Shown piece after piece: positions 35,166-45,340 of a stretch of 64,000 bases of DNA. This stretch comes from Spodoptera frugiperda (taxonomy: Eukaryota > Arthropoda > Insecta > Lepidoptera > Noctuidae): contig NC_064218.1 in the NCBI RefSeq assembly GCF_023101765.2, forward strand, positions 62,001-126,000, in the 5' to 3' direction. How positions within the stretch are numbered: position 1 is the first letter of the stretch; the number at the start of each line of letters is the position of its first letter. A program made the translations under genes and the position numbers. The notes under the pieces were generated by a model. It was not told where the DNA came from. It saw nothing but the letters and a program-made list of their open reading frames with translations, and ran no database searches.

Positions 35166-36927
35166 CCACTGTACCTGGCGCTGCGGAGTTACTGATCGAT
35201 GCTCGGATACTCCAAACGGTGTGTTGCAACCCGAATCTTTATTTTACTAAGTAGCCATAAAATACTGATATGATGTAAATACGTCACCCTTTGTGATATA
35301 TAAATTAGTGTAAAAATTAGTATAGCCTCCAATAACGACGAGTCTGGCTGAATGATTATTACAAATAATATTTCGGTTAAACTGTCGACGCGCGACCTTA
35401 TTTAGACGTTAGTCAATTTATTTTGTCTTTGAGAGTGTATTTTTCTATTTCATAAAAAAATATTATCGTCCGTAGTATGTACTCCTAGATTACCATTAAA
35501 TATAAACTCACTTATAAATTATTGGAACCAGTTTGATCTCTTTATAATATTCGAAAGCTTGTTTTGACAGAAAGTTTATACATTATTTCATTAGATTAGT
35601 GATTACTCATGTATGTTGAAGTAGACGACATAGATGTAACAGTTATTATAACGTGATGTCCCACGCTCGTGCATTATATAACATGTCATTCATTAGATAA
35701 ACTGTAACAATACAATTATAGGTACATGACTCTTTATCATTGTTTACTATATTATATTTTTTCTACAATTTAATGTACCATAATTATTTATGTGTGGTTT
35801 TGTACTTATATTGTGTACAAATAATAATATGTGAGTGGCTCCATACACAGCCAAACTAAAAATGATCATTTAAATGTGATATTAGCAACTTGACAAAATT
35901 ATGTTCAAAAAGTAATCATTGTGGCTGAAGCTTGTGTTGAAAGTATTATTTTTTTTTCTAGAAAACATTTAACCAGGAGCGTTGAATCAGAATAGCTGTA
36001 AAACAAGACAATTGCTTGCTATTAATGATGTCTGTTTTGTAGTGATTAATAACATTTATAGCCACAACATTAGCTGACTGCTGATACATATAAAATTTTA
36101 AATATATTAACATAAAATTGATTCATGACTAGTCAAATAAAAATAATAATATTGAAAGTTACTATGTGTTTTATTAATTTATGAATCAATCAGCTGGAAC
36201 GATTTTGGGGACAACTGATAAAACATTGACATTTATTTTTGATATTATTTTAAATTAGTGCAAGAACTACAGAAACTGGTTATATATTTCATTATATTTG
36301 ACATGAACACTGACCACATTGGTATGTAGTGGAGCCCTTTCTTTCCTTTTCAGTAAATCCTGAGGTTTTCCAGAGTTGTTGGCAAGTGTTTGAAGAGCAG
36401 TAGTAAGTTATAGGGCAACATTTAATGTATACATGTATATTATGTAGAATGAGAACTAACACCATATGAATTCCTCATGGAAGGCTCAAGAAAGTTCAGG
36501 TAGGTACACAAAAAGACAGTTTGCTGTTTGGTTTGTGTATTTCCAGTCACCCATGTCAAACCCTGTGTCGCGTTGACGTCGACGAAAGTACTAGTCGTGA
36601 AAGTAATTAACTATCCTGTTCCAATTATTTACTCACACCTCATAGATATTTTCAGGATAAAAAATATATACTTAGAATATTATTGTTGATGACCTCTAAG
36701 TAGATCATAATATAATGCCAAAATTACTGGAACAATATGCATCGTGAAAACACATCAAAAAAATAATCAATATACAAATTTGCCATCACAAATTATTTAT
36801 TTATTTATTTTATATATGTATTTAGTACATCAGTATCAACCAATATTAGAATCGGTGACAAAATTAGAATAATCTTATTTTATATTGAAAACATTATCAG
36901 ATTATCTTATAAACTTATACAAACATG
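35166..36927. other. AMFR 3' UTR and AMFR-DAD1 convergent spacer
   Basis: AT-rich, with no coding sequence. It must hold both 3' UTRs. Short tandem ttattta runs lie near 36785-36815. Confidence 0.6.
36136..36141 (+). terminator. Candidate poly(A) signal of AMFR
   Basis: AATAAA in an AT-rich tract about 1.4 kb after the AMFR stop and before the convergent DAD1 gene. Other AT-rich hexamers are nearby, so use of this one is a guess. Confidence 0.35.
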
Positions 36928-37395
36928 TTAACCTATAAAGTTGATAACAACAATATGCAACACCAGGTGTGCAAATATGAAGTCTGCAAATCCTCGTTCT
37001 GCACTCAAACCTTGAAATTCATTCTTGTTTTCTGGATTCACTTGCAAACGAAGACAGACTGAAAATGATAGAAATAATTGAGTAGGTATATATTATAACC
37101 AGGTATTTCAGTTCCGGTATTTGGATAGTAAAGTAGCTTGTAATGGGTAGATTAAACACTGTTTTTATACCATTACACAATATTTACCTGCGAGGACAAA
37201 AGAGCTGACTGTAGAAATAAAACCGCTCAAGAAAGAATTGAATGGAAAAGTGCCGACAAGGCAGCAGTAGACGAACTGAATCACAGCGGTTAGAAAAATG
37301 TATAATAAGTAAGCGTCAATGATTTTCAACTTTTTAGGCGTCTTGGTTGTATATTCCTGATACAACTTAGGAATTACAGATGTAACTGATGTCAT
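36928..37395 (-). CDS. DAD1: DAD1, subunit of the oligosaccharyltransferase complex (2 exons)
   Basis: DAD1/OST2 is a small ER membrane subunit of the oligosaccharyltransferase that transfers glycans to asparagine in N-X-S/T sites. Exon 1 is 37188-37395 and exon 2 is 36928-37058; the join is phase 1 (GT-AG). The 112-residue product matches the usual length (113 in human). Diagnostic stretches are LKIIDAYLLYIFLTAVIQF, LVGTFPFNSFLSGFISTV and NPENKNEFQGLSAERGFADF, ending in NFIG. Three hydrophobic segments fit the known topology. It lies convergent to AMFR and divergent from PSMB1 (943 bases between start codons). Confidence 0.97.
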
Positions 37396-37739
37396 TTTGT
37401 TGGGTAATTATTAAACTTGGAGAATGGAAATTACAGAACACAAGCGCTTCTTTTTTCTCTGACAGTGACAGATTTGTTTGTCACGTAAACGTAAACCTAA
37501 TAGTACCACGTCAATTTCATCCTATTGGTCTGTATTGGAGAACCGTCGACATAGAATCTATAGACTCAAACGTTCCGATTTGATTGGATTTGCCCGCCCG
37601 ACTACAACTAAATTGGAACGTATATAGAACGGTTGATCCGACATAATTATATCTTTTCATTCTGATATTTGTATACCAGTCTGTACGTATTACTAGGCAT
37701 TCAATAACAATAAATAATATTAATTATTATGTTATCGGC

Positions 37740-37940
37740 TTACTCACGTAATGTTTTGACGAGGAACTCGACTAGTTTCAAGCCATGCTCGAGTAGCAGC
37801 GCGACAATCGCCGCGTCGTGTGTCGTGGAATGCTGCTCATGAATATGAGCCTCTAGCATGTTGAAACTAGTCGAGTTCCTCGTCAAAACATTACGTGAGT
37901 AAGGCGATAACATAATAATTAATTTAGTATGTCTCACGAA
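37740..37940. repeat. Foldback repeat between DAD1 and PSMB1
   Basis: Long inverted arms read acgtaatgttttgacgagga on the left and tcctcgtcaaaacattacgt on the right, separated by a centre containing ctcatgaatatgagcctcta. A relative lies at about 25318-25470 (gaatgctgctcatgaatatg, gataacataataattaattt). This is a non-coding MITE-like element in the shared upstream region of two genes. Confidence 0.8.
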
Positions 37941-38338
37941 GGTTACAATAAATAATATTCTTAGTTTTAATTTAATATTGAAACAGCAAGCAACTTTTCA
38001 ATAAATAATATTATGAAAATATTTAAAAATATAGAATAATATTATGTGAATTTGTTTCGGTAAGAAAATAAAAAATTAGTGTCTAATATTTTAAAATAAT
38101 CTACAAGGCCATCAATGGCCTTTATTCTTTAATTCTGCGGCTAGAATATGTAGGTAGGTACATTGAGCTTTATAATCTATGGTTGCTCCCCTTCCTTTCA
38201 TAAGTCACCTCACTACTTTTAACAAACTATATTAAATTGTCATGTCACTTTGACACACAATTTTATGCATGTCATTCATTTGTACGCTGTTGTTACAAAT
38301 TGTTGGATATTTTAGAAGTATTACTGCAAGAAATTAAG

Positions 38339-39037
38339 ATGTTGAGTGTTAATGAAAACTTTCCCGAATATGCAGTGCCTGGAGCTAAACAAGTTCGCTT
38401 TGAACCCTACGCTGATAATGGCGGCAGCATTGTTGCCATCGCCGGTGATGACTTTGCTGTTATTGGTGCTGATACACGTCTGAGTACGGGTTTCTCCATC
38501 TATACAAGGGAACAGAAGAAACTATTTAAGCTTTCCGACAAAACTGTCTTGGGTGCAACAGGCTGCTGGTGCGACACTCTCACTCTGACCCGGCTGCTTT
38601 CAGCAAGGATGCAAATGTACGAGCACGAACATAACAAGTCAATGTCTACACCAGCCGTCGCTCAAATGCTCTCCACGATGCTGTATTACAAGCGTTTCTT
38701 TCCATATTATGTATCGAATGTCCTGGCTGGTTTGGACGCGGACGGCAAGGGGTGTGTCTACAGCTACGATCCTATTGGTCATTGTGAGCGCTCCAACTAC
38801 CGCGCTGGTGGATCTGCAGGTGCTCAGCTACAGCCATTGCTGGACAATCAAATAGGTCTCAAGAACATGCAGAATGTAACTGAAGCTCCCATACCTAAAG
38901 AAAAGGCTTTGGCCTTGTTGAAGGATGTTTTTATTAGTGCTGCTGAGCGTGATATTTATACTGGAGACTGCATCTACATTCTAATTATCACTGCAAGTGG
39001 CATCCAAGAAGAAAAGTTTGAGTTGCGTAAAGATTAA
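38339..39037 (+). CDS. PSMB1: Proteasome subunit beta type-1 (non-catalytic beta6), single exon
   Basis: The product (232 residues) is the beta6 subunit of the 20S proteasome core, structural and without the catalytic Thr1. I start at 38339 (MLSVNENFPEYAVPG) because the upstream in-frame Met at 38237 adds 34 residues with no family likeness. Diagnostic stretches are GGSIVAIAGDDFAVIGADTR, MLSTMLYYKRFFPYYVSNVL, GSAGAQLQPLLDNQIGLKNM and VFISAAERDIYTGDCIYI. No intron interrupts the frame. AATAAA follows six bases after the stop. Confidence 0.97.
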   Translation: MLSVNENFPEYAVPGAKQVRFEPYADNGGSIVAIAGDDFAVIGADTRLSTGFSIYTREQKKLFKLSDKTVLGATGCWCDTLTLTRLLSARMQMYEHEHNKSMSTPAVAQMLSTMLYYKRFFPYYVSNVLAGLDADGKGCVYSYDPIGHCERSNYRAGGSAGAQLQPLLDNQIGLKNMQNVTEAPIPKEKALALLKDVFISAAERDIYTGDCIYILIITASGIQEEKFELRKD

Positions 39038-39043
39038 TTTGGA

Positions 39044-39049
39044 AATAAA
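39044..39049 (+). terminator. PSMB1: Poly(A) signal of PSMB1
   Basis: AATAAA starts seven bases after the last base of the TAA at 39035-39037, implying a 3' UTR of only a few tens of bases. Confidence 0.6.
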
Positions 39050-39353
39050 GATAATTTCTCATAATTGTGTTTTCTGCCTACCCTTTGATTTTGTAGTACT
39101 TGATTTATTTATTATGAATCGGAAAAACATCATTGCTTATCAATGATGAACATAATGTTAATTTTAAATTGTTCTCTGGTAATGGTCATCAAAGTTAAAT
39201 AGGTGAAAGAAATAGAATTATTTGCCAACCTTTCAAATTATTCTGCAGTTAAAACTATATTGTAATGATATCTTGACATTGCTCCTGGCATAGGGCAGTA
39301 AATTAAAAAGTTGCCAAAACTGTCAGTGAAATAAGCAGTAACAAGTAACTGAG

Positions 39354-39359
39354 TTTATT
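39354..39359 (-). terminator. TRAPPC11: Candidate poly(A) signal of TRAPPC11
   Basis: AATAAA on the minus strand about 95 bases past the TRAPPC11 stop (39454-39456). The two convergent genes are only 416 bases apart, so their 3' ends nearly meet. Confidence 0.45.
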
Positions 39360-39453
39360 ATTTAGATAATTACAGGGTAACTACAATACAACTTTTACAC
39401 TTTGTTCATTACTATTTACATTCTCATTCAAATAAAGATAACATTTGATACTT

Positions 39454-42400
39454 TCATTTATTGTACTTAGGCATAACAAATATATTCTGTGGAAAGATTT
39501 TATCAAACATTTCACTCACTAATTCTTGACTTGCTGTGTCACCAATAATGCTAGCTTTTAACCTAGGAGGAGTGGTGTTGCCCGCAACTAAAGGATGGAT
39601 ATTGTAGCAAAGTTCTACTTTGCCCTTTGGTGGTATGGTCACTGATATTTTTTTGTACCCTGAGAACATGTAAGCATCCGTGCCTTCTACAGTTAGAGTT
39701 AGTCTGATGGGCGTACTGCACTTGCCAAATAGAGTGCATTTCAATGGAACTGAAGTCAATAGTTCAACTACCTGAGGATACTTCACTTCAATGGCGACGG
39801 GACAATCATCTATGGGTAGTGCTGACAAGGCTGTGCTGCTCATCACACAATGGCTAGTGTTGGACTTCCGACGCCATGTAATGTTATATAGACCAACTCT
39901 AGTTGGGTTATCTTTAGGTTTGTACTTGGCTTGTATGCATACAGCATCTGAGGCTACATTCTTTTCAGCAACCTCAAGGTTAGTAATACAAGATAATGGC
40001 TTGATACTGTCACTGGTCTTAAAGCATTCAATTACTTCCAACTCTGTGTCTACTATCAACAAATCCCAGGGGCTTAAGATTTTTATCTGTGGCATCACTA
40101 TGAATGGGTCGTCTACAAAACATTTGGTAATAGGGTTAAAGTTCATAGCCACGAAATTGGTAGACACCTCAAATGGTTTAATAACTGTGATTTTAGTGCA
40201 GAAGTCTTTAGTGCACTCCAACTTTGTAATCTCAGGGAGATCAATATAATATGATACTTTTATTTGCACAGTAGCAGTTGCTGTTCTGTTTGTTTTCAAA
40301 AAGAATGTATTGGCGTGACTGCTAGACTTGCTCAGACTACTTACTTGTAAATACAGAGGCTGTGTTTGTGGTTCTCCTTCCTTCATACTCAATTCTGTGA
40401 CCGAGTCAGGGTTAGGATTGTCCGGGGAACTCAACAGTGATAATGTAATTTTAATATCATACACTTGGCTGTCTTCATTGTTTGTTATAGTAAATATAGA
40501 AGGGAACCATTCGCCTTGCAGCGCTGGACTCGAGTTGGTGACCAGTAATGACAACTTGCTATCTCGAGATGTAATAGAAGCTACTGTTAAAGGTACAATG
40601 GAATCAAATTCATAATCTGCTTTGGGGCTCCTGATGAAGTGTAATAGTTCTGGATGGATAGTTGAATCTGTTACTTTGCTGCCTTCTATCTTGAAATTTA
40701 AAACTATTTTACGTTTTCTGTCATTGTCAAGCACGAAAGATACACTTTTGATGCGAAGGTCTGATCCACTGTCGTGAGGATTTGGCTTGAATTGGCAAAC
40801 AAATTTTTTAACTTTTTCACCTTGTAATAAAATTATTGAGTTACCTTCATCAATGACTGGAATTTCAATTGTTTCAGTTTGACTAGATATGGCTATAAAA
40901 GCATTTCGTACTTCAAGAACTGTTGCATACAACAGCCTGACATATAGTTCTAATTCAATTATCTCATCCATTCTGTATCTTGGTTGCTTAAATTTAGGCT
41001 TTACTTCTAAAAAGCTAGATATGTTGGCCATATCAACAGGAATGATGAGAGGTTCTTTCTCAATAGCTGATTGCCAGAGTTCTAGTGCTTTATGCTGGGA
41101 GGCAGCTGGGAGATCTGGTTCAGCAGCTGGTATATTCAAATTGAGAACAGACATAATATTTCTATAAATCCTATCCTTATCATTGTTTGGTACTTGCATA
41201 TGCTTAGATAATGCCTCTACTGACAGTTGTAGATAGTCTTGTATTTTGCCTGACAAATAGGCACACTGTAATGCTCGGTTTAGAACATGTGAAGCTAGAA
41301 ACCACCACTTTTCTCTGCGATAATCCCACAGCATATGAGTCAAGAGAGTGAGAGCTTTGCCATAATCAGCTGAATAAAAGTATTCATTAGCCATTTCAAC
41401 TACCAACTGTTTTCTCATCCTAGGGGAGTGAAATGTCTTGAACTGTGATATGGCACTACCCAAGAAGCTGATGATCATAGCTGAGTGGTTAAAGATTCGT
41501 TCATTATACTGTAATGCTAGAACTGCTGCTTGTTCCTTTTGAGGGTCATGAGGATCAGCACTAAGGCGGCCTGGTCTCCACGGTCTTTGGCCATAGAATT
41601 CCACAATGCCTTCCAGTGGGTCAGGTGGTGGGGGGTAAGCCATGGCCTCTGCGCAGACAGACCTCATTGCTTGCCTTCTCTTCACAGTAAACTGAGCAGC
41701 ATGTTGGTAATAAAAGCCAGGATGCTGAGATTGTATAGCTGGAAGGCCTGCACGGATTGCTTCATCAAACAATTCTCCAAAAGCACTATATTGTCTAGCA
41801 ATCCAAGCATAGTGTTCAAACAATAATTCTGTAGATCCAATTCGGTTTTTATACCTCTCAATGTGTGACTTTAGTTGAGCAATTGCATCTCTGGGCAAAT
41901 TCAGAGCAAATAATAGTTTGCAGAGTTTGTAATTTATATAACCTGCTACAGTTCTAACTTCATGGGTGTTGGTGTCCACAATCCTGGTCTCGAGTAGGTT
42001 GTTATAGGCATGCATGTAGTGCTTGTGGGCTGTACTCAAATCTTGTTTCAGTTCATTAAGATAGCCCAGCTTAAACTGGTGTCGCACAAACAAATACTGA
42101 TGAGTAGTTTTGTTAAGATGATCCCTGTGCTGTTTAATGTTTTTACTTTCATGATGGTAGTAGTTCTGAGCAATGTCATAAAACGCATTCTCGAGGCGCA
42201 CAATGTAACCCATTAGGTGATCGCTGTGCGGAAGTACAAATAGTGACTTGGACTGGATCTCACAGGCGGCACACAAAGCTTGAGCTCTCTCGGCACCCAG
42301 CATGTACTCAGAGGGGGGTGGCGAGAGTCTGCTCTGAATAACGACGACGGCTACGCGTGTAGCGTGACCTTCCACTGCAGCGCGGATTGACTGCACTTTG

Positions 42401-42765
42401 GACGCACATTCAATGATCTTTTCGTTCCACTGAGGATCATTCCAATCCATATCATAAAAAATTACTACTACTGCAGGAATTAGAGATACACGTTTATGGA
42501 TCCAGTTCTTCTTTAGAACACCCTTGGGAATATACCACTCGTAAGAATTTCGCTTCGGCTTAACTACAGGAAATTCGAAGGTATTGTTAAGTAACTTGAA
42601 ACGCACAGGCGTACGGTCTGCACGACGGTTGTTGGAAAATGCATCCCAGATTTCTTTATGGATGGCATTGTTCACAGCGTCGAGTCCAGACAATCCGATT
42701 AGAGCGAGCGGTTTCAATATTATCTCGGGTGGGAACTCTGTGTAGTCACTTGGCTGCGTCGCCAT
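39454..42765 (-). CDS. TRAPPC11: TRAPPC11 (foie gras/gryzun family), single exon
   Basis: TRAPPC11 is a subunit of the metazoan TRAPP III tethering complex in ER-Golgi traffic and autophagy, also tied to protein glycosylation. The 1,103-residue frame is uninterrupted and close to the human length (1,133). The N terminus carries DAVNNAIHKEIWDAFSNNRR and SYEWYIPKGVLKKNWIHKR. The middle holds LFVLPHSDHLMGYIVRLENA, NKTTHQYLFVRHQFKLGYL and FYYQHAAQFTVKRRQAM of the foie-gras alpha-solenoid (about residues 180-520). The C-terminal gryzun-type beta region ends with DAYMFSGYKKISVTIPPKG and IFVMPKYNK. A 3.3-kb coding exon without introns stands out beside the multi-exon genes here. Confidence 0.97.
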   Translation of the reverse strand: MATQPSDYTEFPPEIILKPLALIGLSGLDAVNNAIHKEIWDAFSNNRRADRTPVRFKLLNNTFEFPVVKPKRNSYEWYIPKGVLKKNWIHKRVSLIPAVVVIFYDMDWNDPQWNEKIIECASKVQSIRAAVEGHATRVAVVVIQSRLSPPPSEYMLGAERAQALCAACEIQSKSLFVLPHSDHLMGYIVRLENAFYDIAQNYYHHESKNIKQHRDHLNKTTHQYLFVRHQFKLGYLNELKQDLSTAHKHYMHAYNNLLETRIVDTNTHEVRTVAGYINYKLCKLLFALNLPRDAIAQLKSHIERYKNRIGSTELLFEHYAWIARQYSAFGELFDEAIRAGLPAIQSQHPGFYYQHAAQFTVKRRQAMRSVCAEAMAYPPPPDPLEGIVEFYGQRPWRPGRLSADPHDPQKEQAAVLALQYNERIFNHSAMIISFLGSAISQFKTFHSPRMRKQLVVEMANEYFYSADYGKALTLLTHMLWDYRREKWWFLASHVLNRALQCAYLSGKIQDYLQLSVEALSKHMQVPNNDKDRIYRNIMSVLNLNIPAAEPDLPAASQHKALELWQSAIEKEPLIIPVDMANISSFLEVKPKFKQPRYRMDEIIELELYVRLLYATVLEVRNAFIAISSQTETIEIPVIDEGNSIILLQGEKVKKFVCQFKPNPHDSGSDLRIKSVSFVLDNDRKRKIVLNFKIEGSKVTDSTIHPELLHFIRSPKADYEFDSIVPLTVASITSRDSKLSLLVTNSSPALQGEWFPSIFTITNNEDSQVYDIKITLSLLSSPDNPNPDSVTELSMKEGEPQTQPLYLQVSSLSKSSSHANTFFLKTNRTATATVQIKVSYYIDLPEITKLECTKDFCTKITVIKPFEVSTNFVAMNFNPITKCFVDDPFIVMPQIKILSPWDLLIVDTELEVIECFKTSDSIKPLSCITNLEVAEKNVASDAVCIQAKYKPKDNPTRVGLYNITWRRKSNTSHCVMSSTALSALPIDDCPVAIEVKYPQVVELLTSVPLKCTLFGKCSTPIRLTLTVEGTDAYMFSGYKKISVTIPPKGKVELCYNIHPLVAGNTTPPRLKASIIGDTASQELVSEMFDKIFPQNIFVMPKYNK

Positions 42766-43364
42766 TATTGTCAGTTTAATGACGATACTTTCGACACAGT
42801 ACTAATATTGTAGGTCAATGAATCATTCTATGTCACAGTAATACTGCGTACGTATCTAATTTATATTCACAATCTTCAATGCAACTCCCCCATAATTTTT
42901 GCCAAATTGCCACTCCACTCTATTTCACTATTATTAGTGAACTTGAAACGTCAAAGTCAATAAATTGACGGAATGCAAATAGTAAAATTGGAGTTGGCAA
43001 CTGTCAAAGTGGCGCTAGCAGCGATGGTAACGTAACATTGTATATTTTGTATTCGTCAACAATTCAACATATTTAGTTTATAACAAATAAAATGACGCGC
43101 TGAGTAAATCGTATCCCCTAAAGAAAGAAGATTCACCAACTTTGGTTGAAGTAACCAGAGATGTCGCTAAAGTTTAATCTACAAATAGAGATTATGTCAG
43201 AGTAATTTCTTGGAATATGACTATGAAAATACAGGTAGTTAGTTAAAACTAGCTAGCTAGGCTACTCATCATCATTAAGTACATATTTTTAAATAATATA
43301 CACTCCAGAGCAAAAAAAAAGCCAAGCCGCGTCATTGAAAAGTAAACTTGCAACCTTTATGAAT

Positions 43365-43407
43365 AATTATCCTCGAAATGCATACCCATTGCATTTCGAG
43401 GATAATT
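43365..43407. repeat. Perfect 18-bp stem, 7-base loop hairpin
   Basis: aattatcctcgaaatgca, loop tacccat, then the exact inverse tgcatttcgaggataatt. It stands alone in the TRAPPC11-SAP30BP spacer. It may be the fused ends of a decayed foldback element or a structural element; no function can be assigned. Confidence 0.9.
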
Positions 43408-43578
43408 CAAATTTCAAGTTAATTTAAAATGTAAGTTACAAAAAAAGTTAAACTATCGAATGACTAAATTGAGTACTTTTACGATTAAATCAACCGACTT
43501 TATTTAATTGGTTACCAGCCGCTGACTTATTCAATTTAGTCAGTGACAGTATTGCTAGCGTGGTGCGTGTGCGTTAAA

Positions 43579-43689
43579 ATGCGGAAAAAACGCTTTAATC
43601 GCTTTATTAATAAAAAAAGACGAAAACAAAAAAGAACATTTTGGGTGCATCCTTTATTAAGTATATTATTACGATCGGTGTCCAATTAA
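43579..43689 (+). pseudogene. Short PIF/Harbinger-like transposase N-terminal remnant
   Basis: A 36-codon frame reads MRKKRFNRFINKKRRKQKRT then FWVHPLLS before a stop. The basic stretch followed by (F/W)WVHPLL resembles the start of Harbinger/HARBI1-type nucleases. Nothing after it resembles the catalytic domain, so this would be an internally deleted element. The similarity is short and could be chance. Confidence 0.4.
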
Positions 43690-44237
43690 TTAGTTGGACG
43701 ATTTAGTTGGACAAGATGTGCGGGCTAGCATATGTTTGTATGTTACCTATTCGTAAACTCTGCGATTTAGTCAGCCAACTTGAAATTGTAAATCTGCGGG
43801 GTCTCTTAGAAATCACAAAAACAACAACGACATTTGAAGTGTAATGACAGGTCATGCGTATCAATGTTGGGTTCTGCATGTTCGTGAGAGGATGCCAGGT
43901 GCTACCGTCTTTGTTTCAAGAGACGACGTCCGCCTTTGTGAAACGTCATTAGCACTCCATCACCACTCCATCTATGCTGGCGCCATCCTAGCTTTCACTG
44001 GCTAACCCATGGGCCAATGCCAACGCCATTGACAGTTTGACATTTTATAAGAGAAGTCTGTACTCTGTGGTAATATATTTTTAACAATTTGATAAACTGA
44101 CATTGACAGTGACTGCCGAAATTGAGTCATTTAGTATGTGATACGATATGTTTTGTAAAACTTTGTCGAACTGAACTTAATACGAGGATTAAAGAATTTA
44201 AGTTATTACTTTTATATCTTAGACTAAAAAGTAAGCT

Positions 44238-45098
44238 ATGGCGTCTCAAGCTTTAGCCTCTTTAACGGCTACGTATACCGATTCTGAGGGAGAAGAAGAT
44301 ATGGAAGATCAAACCCCGGAAAAAGAAGAACTGAAAGAAACTCATTCAGAACCCGCAAGTCCGAAAAAAATGGAAGAAATCAATAAGCCAGCCTCTGCCC
44401 CGGTAACTCCTAAGAGAAGGTTAGTTTCTTACGTTGATGACACTGTTGTATCTGACGAAGAACCAATATCACCTGGCCCGGAGAACCAAGATGATATGCG
44501 GCGTCTGTCAATGGAAACGGATACAGACGAGGCGGTGCCACGCTCCGAGCCTGATGAATGTGAAGACGGTGTGACCATTCCACCAGAACCGCCCGGGAAA
44601 TGTCCCAAAGAGCTCCAAGACACGATAGCGAAGTATTACAGTCGAATGTTAAGTGAAGGATATGATATGAATAAAATCATACAGGATAAGAAGAACTTTA
44701 GGAACCCAAGTATTTATGAAAAATTAATACAGTTTTGTGACATTAATGAACTGGATACAAACTATCCTCCTGAAATCTATGATCCTCTCAAGTGGGGCAA
44801 AGAATCATATTATGATGAATTATCTCGAGTACAAAAACTAGAGATGGACAGAAGGGAGAAGGAGAAAAAGGAGAAATTGGCTAAAATTGATTTTATATCT
44901 GGTGTAGCCAAGAAATCTGAAAGTGATGATGAAAAGAAAAGGAAATCCAAGTGGGATCAGGCCGCTCCCAACGTGTCCAACAAGCCAACTATCAAGCAAC
45001 CTGGTTTGGTACAACAACCACTGACAAGCAATGTTACCGGAACTAAAGGGACTATAATCTCAGCATTTGGATCTTTACCCAAAAAACCTAAAATTTGA
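44238..45098 (+). CDS. SAP30BP: SAP30-binding protein (HCNGP family), single exon
   Basis: SAP30BP is a nuclear protein linked to the SIN3-SAP30 corepressor and to pre-mRNA splicing. The 286-residue product has an acidic, Ser/Pro-rich first third (YTDSEGEEDMED). The conserved HCNGP core follows: PPGKCPKELQDTIAKYYSRM, MNKIIQDKKNFRNPSIYEKL, IQFCDINELDTNYPPEIYDP. A charged helix comes next (MDRREKEKKEKLAKIDFISG) and then KSKWDQ. Length is near the human 308. No intron is present. AATAAA at 45335 follows about 240 bases after the stop. Confidence 0.95.
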   Translation: MASQALASLTATYTDSEGEEDMEDQTPEKEELKETHSEPASPKKMEEINKPASAPVTPKRRLVSYVDDTVVSDEEPISPGPENQDDMRRLSMETDTDEAVPRSEPDECEDGVTIPPEPPGKCPKELQDTIAKYYSRMLSEGYDMNKIIQDKKNFRNPSIYEKLIQFCDINELDTNYPPEIYDPLKWGKESYYDELSRVQKLEMDRREKEKKEKLAKIDFISGVAKKSESDDEKKRKSKWDQAAPNVSNKPTIKQPGLVQQPLTSNVTGTKGTIISAFGSLPKKPKI

Positions 45099-45334
45099 CT
45101 GGAGACAATTACTCATAAATGAATTATATGACTATAATAATATGCCTTACCATTTGCAAATACAAAATAATGTATAGCATTAGGCACGTCAAAGTGAATG
45201 TGTTATCCAGTGGAAAGTAGTAATGGGACAATTATTTTAACTGTAAGAGACATTAGTACATAAATACAAATTCAATATTTTATCTCATTTTTTTCTTTCT
45301 AGCTTTATTTCCTTAGAAATGTAATTTCAAATAC

Positions 45335-45340
45335 AATAAA
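45335..45340 (+). terminator. SAP30BP: Candidate poly(A) signal of SAP30BP
   Basis: AATAAA within caatacaataaattg-like AT-rich sequence, about 240 bases past the stop. Confidence 0.5.

Larger units (their letters stand above)
42766..44237. other. TRAPPC11-SAP30BP divergent spacer with transposon remnants
   Basis: This interval separates the two start codons and must contain both promoters. It holds a perfect 18-bp stem hairpin at 43365-43407 and a small Harbinger-like coding remnant at 43579-43689. No intact gene was found. Short T/A-rich tracts and a GC-balanced stretch at 43860-44040 show nothing I can name. Confidence 0.6.

Noticed and set aside
38237..38338. 34-residue N-terminal extension of PSMB1.
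   Set aside because: The extension has Cys- and His-rich sequence unlike any proteasome subunit, and MLSVNENFP fits the family start.
39791..41826. Several plus-strand frames of 90-152 residues.
   Set aside because: They are antisense shadows of the intact TRAPPC11 frame.
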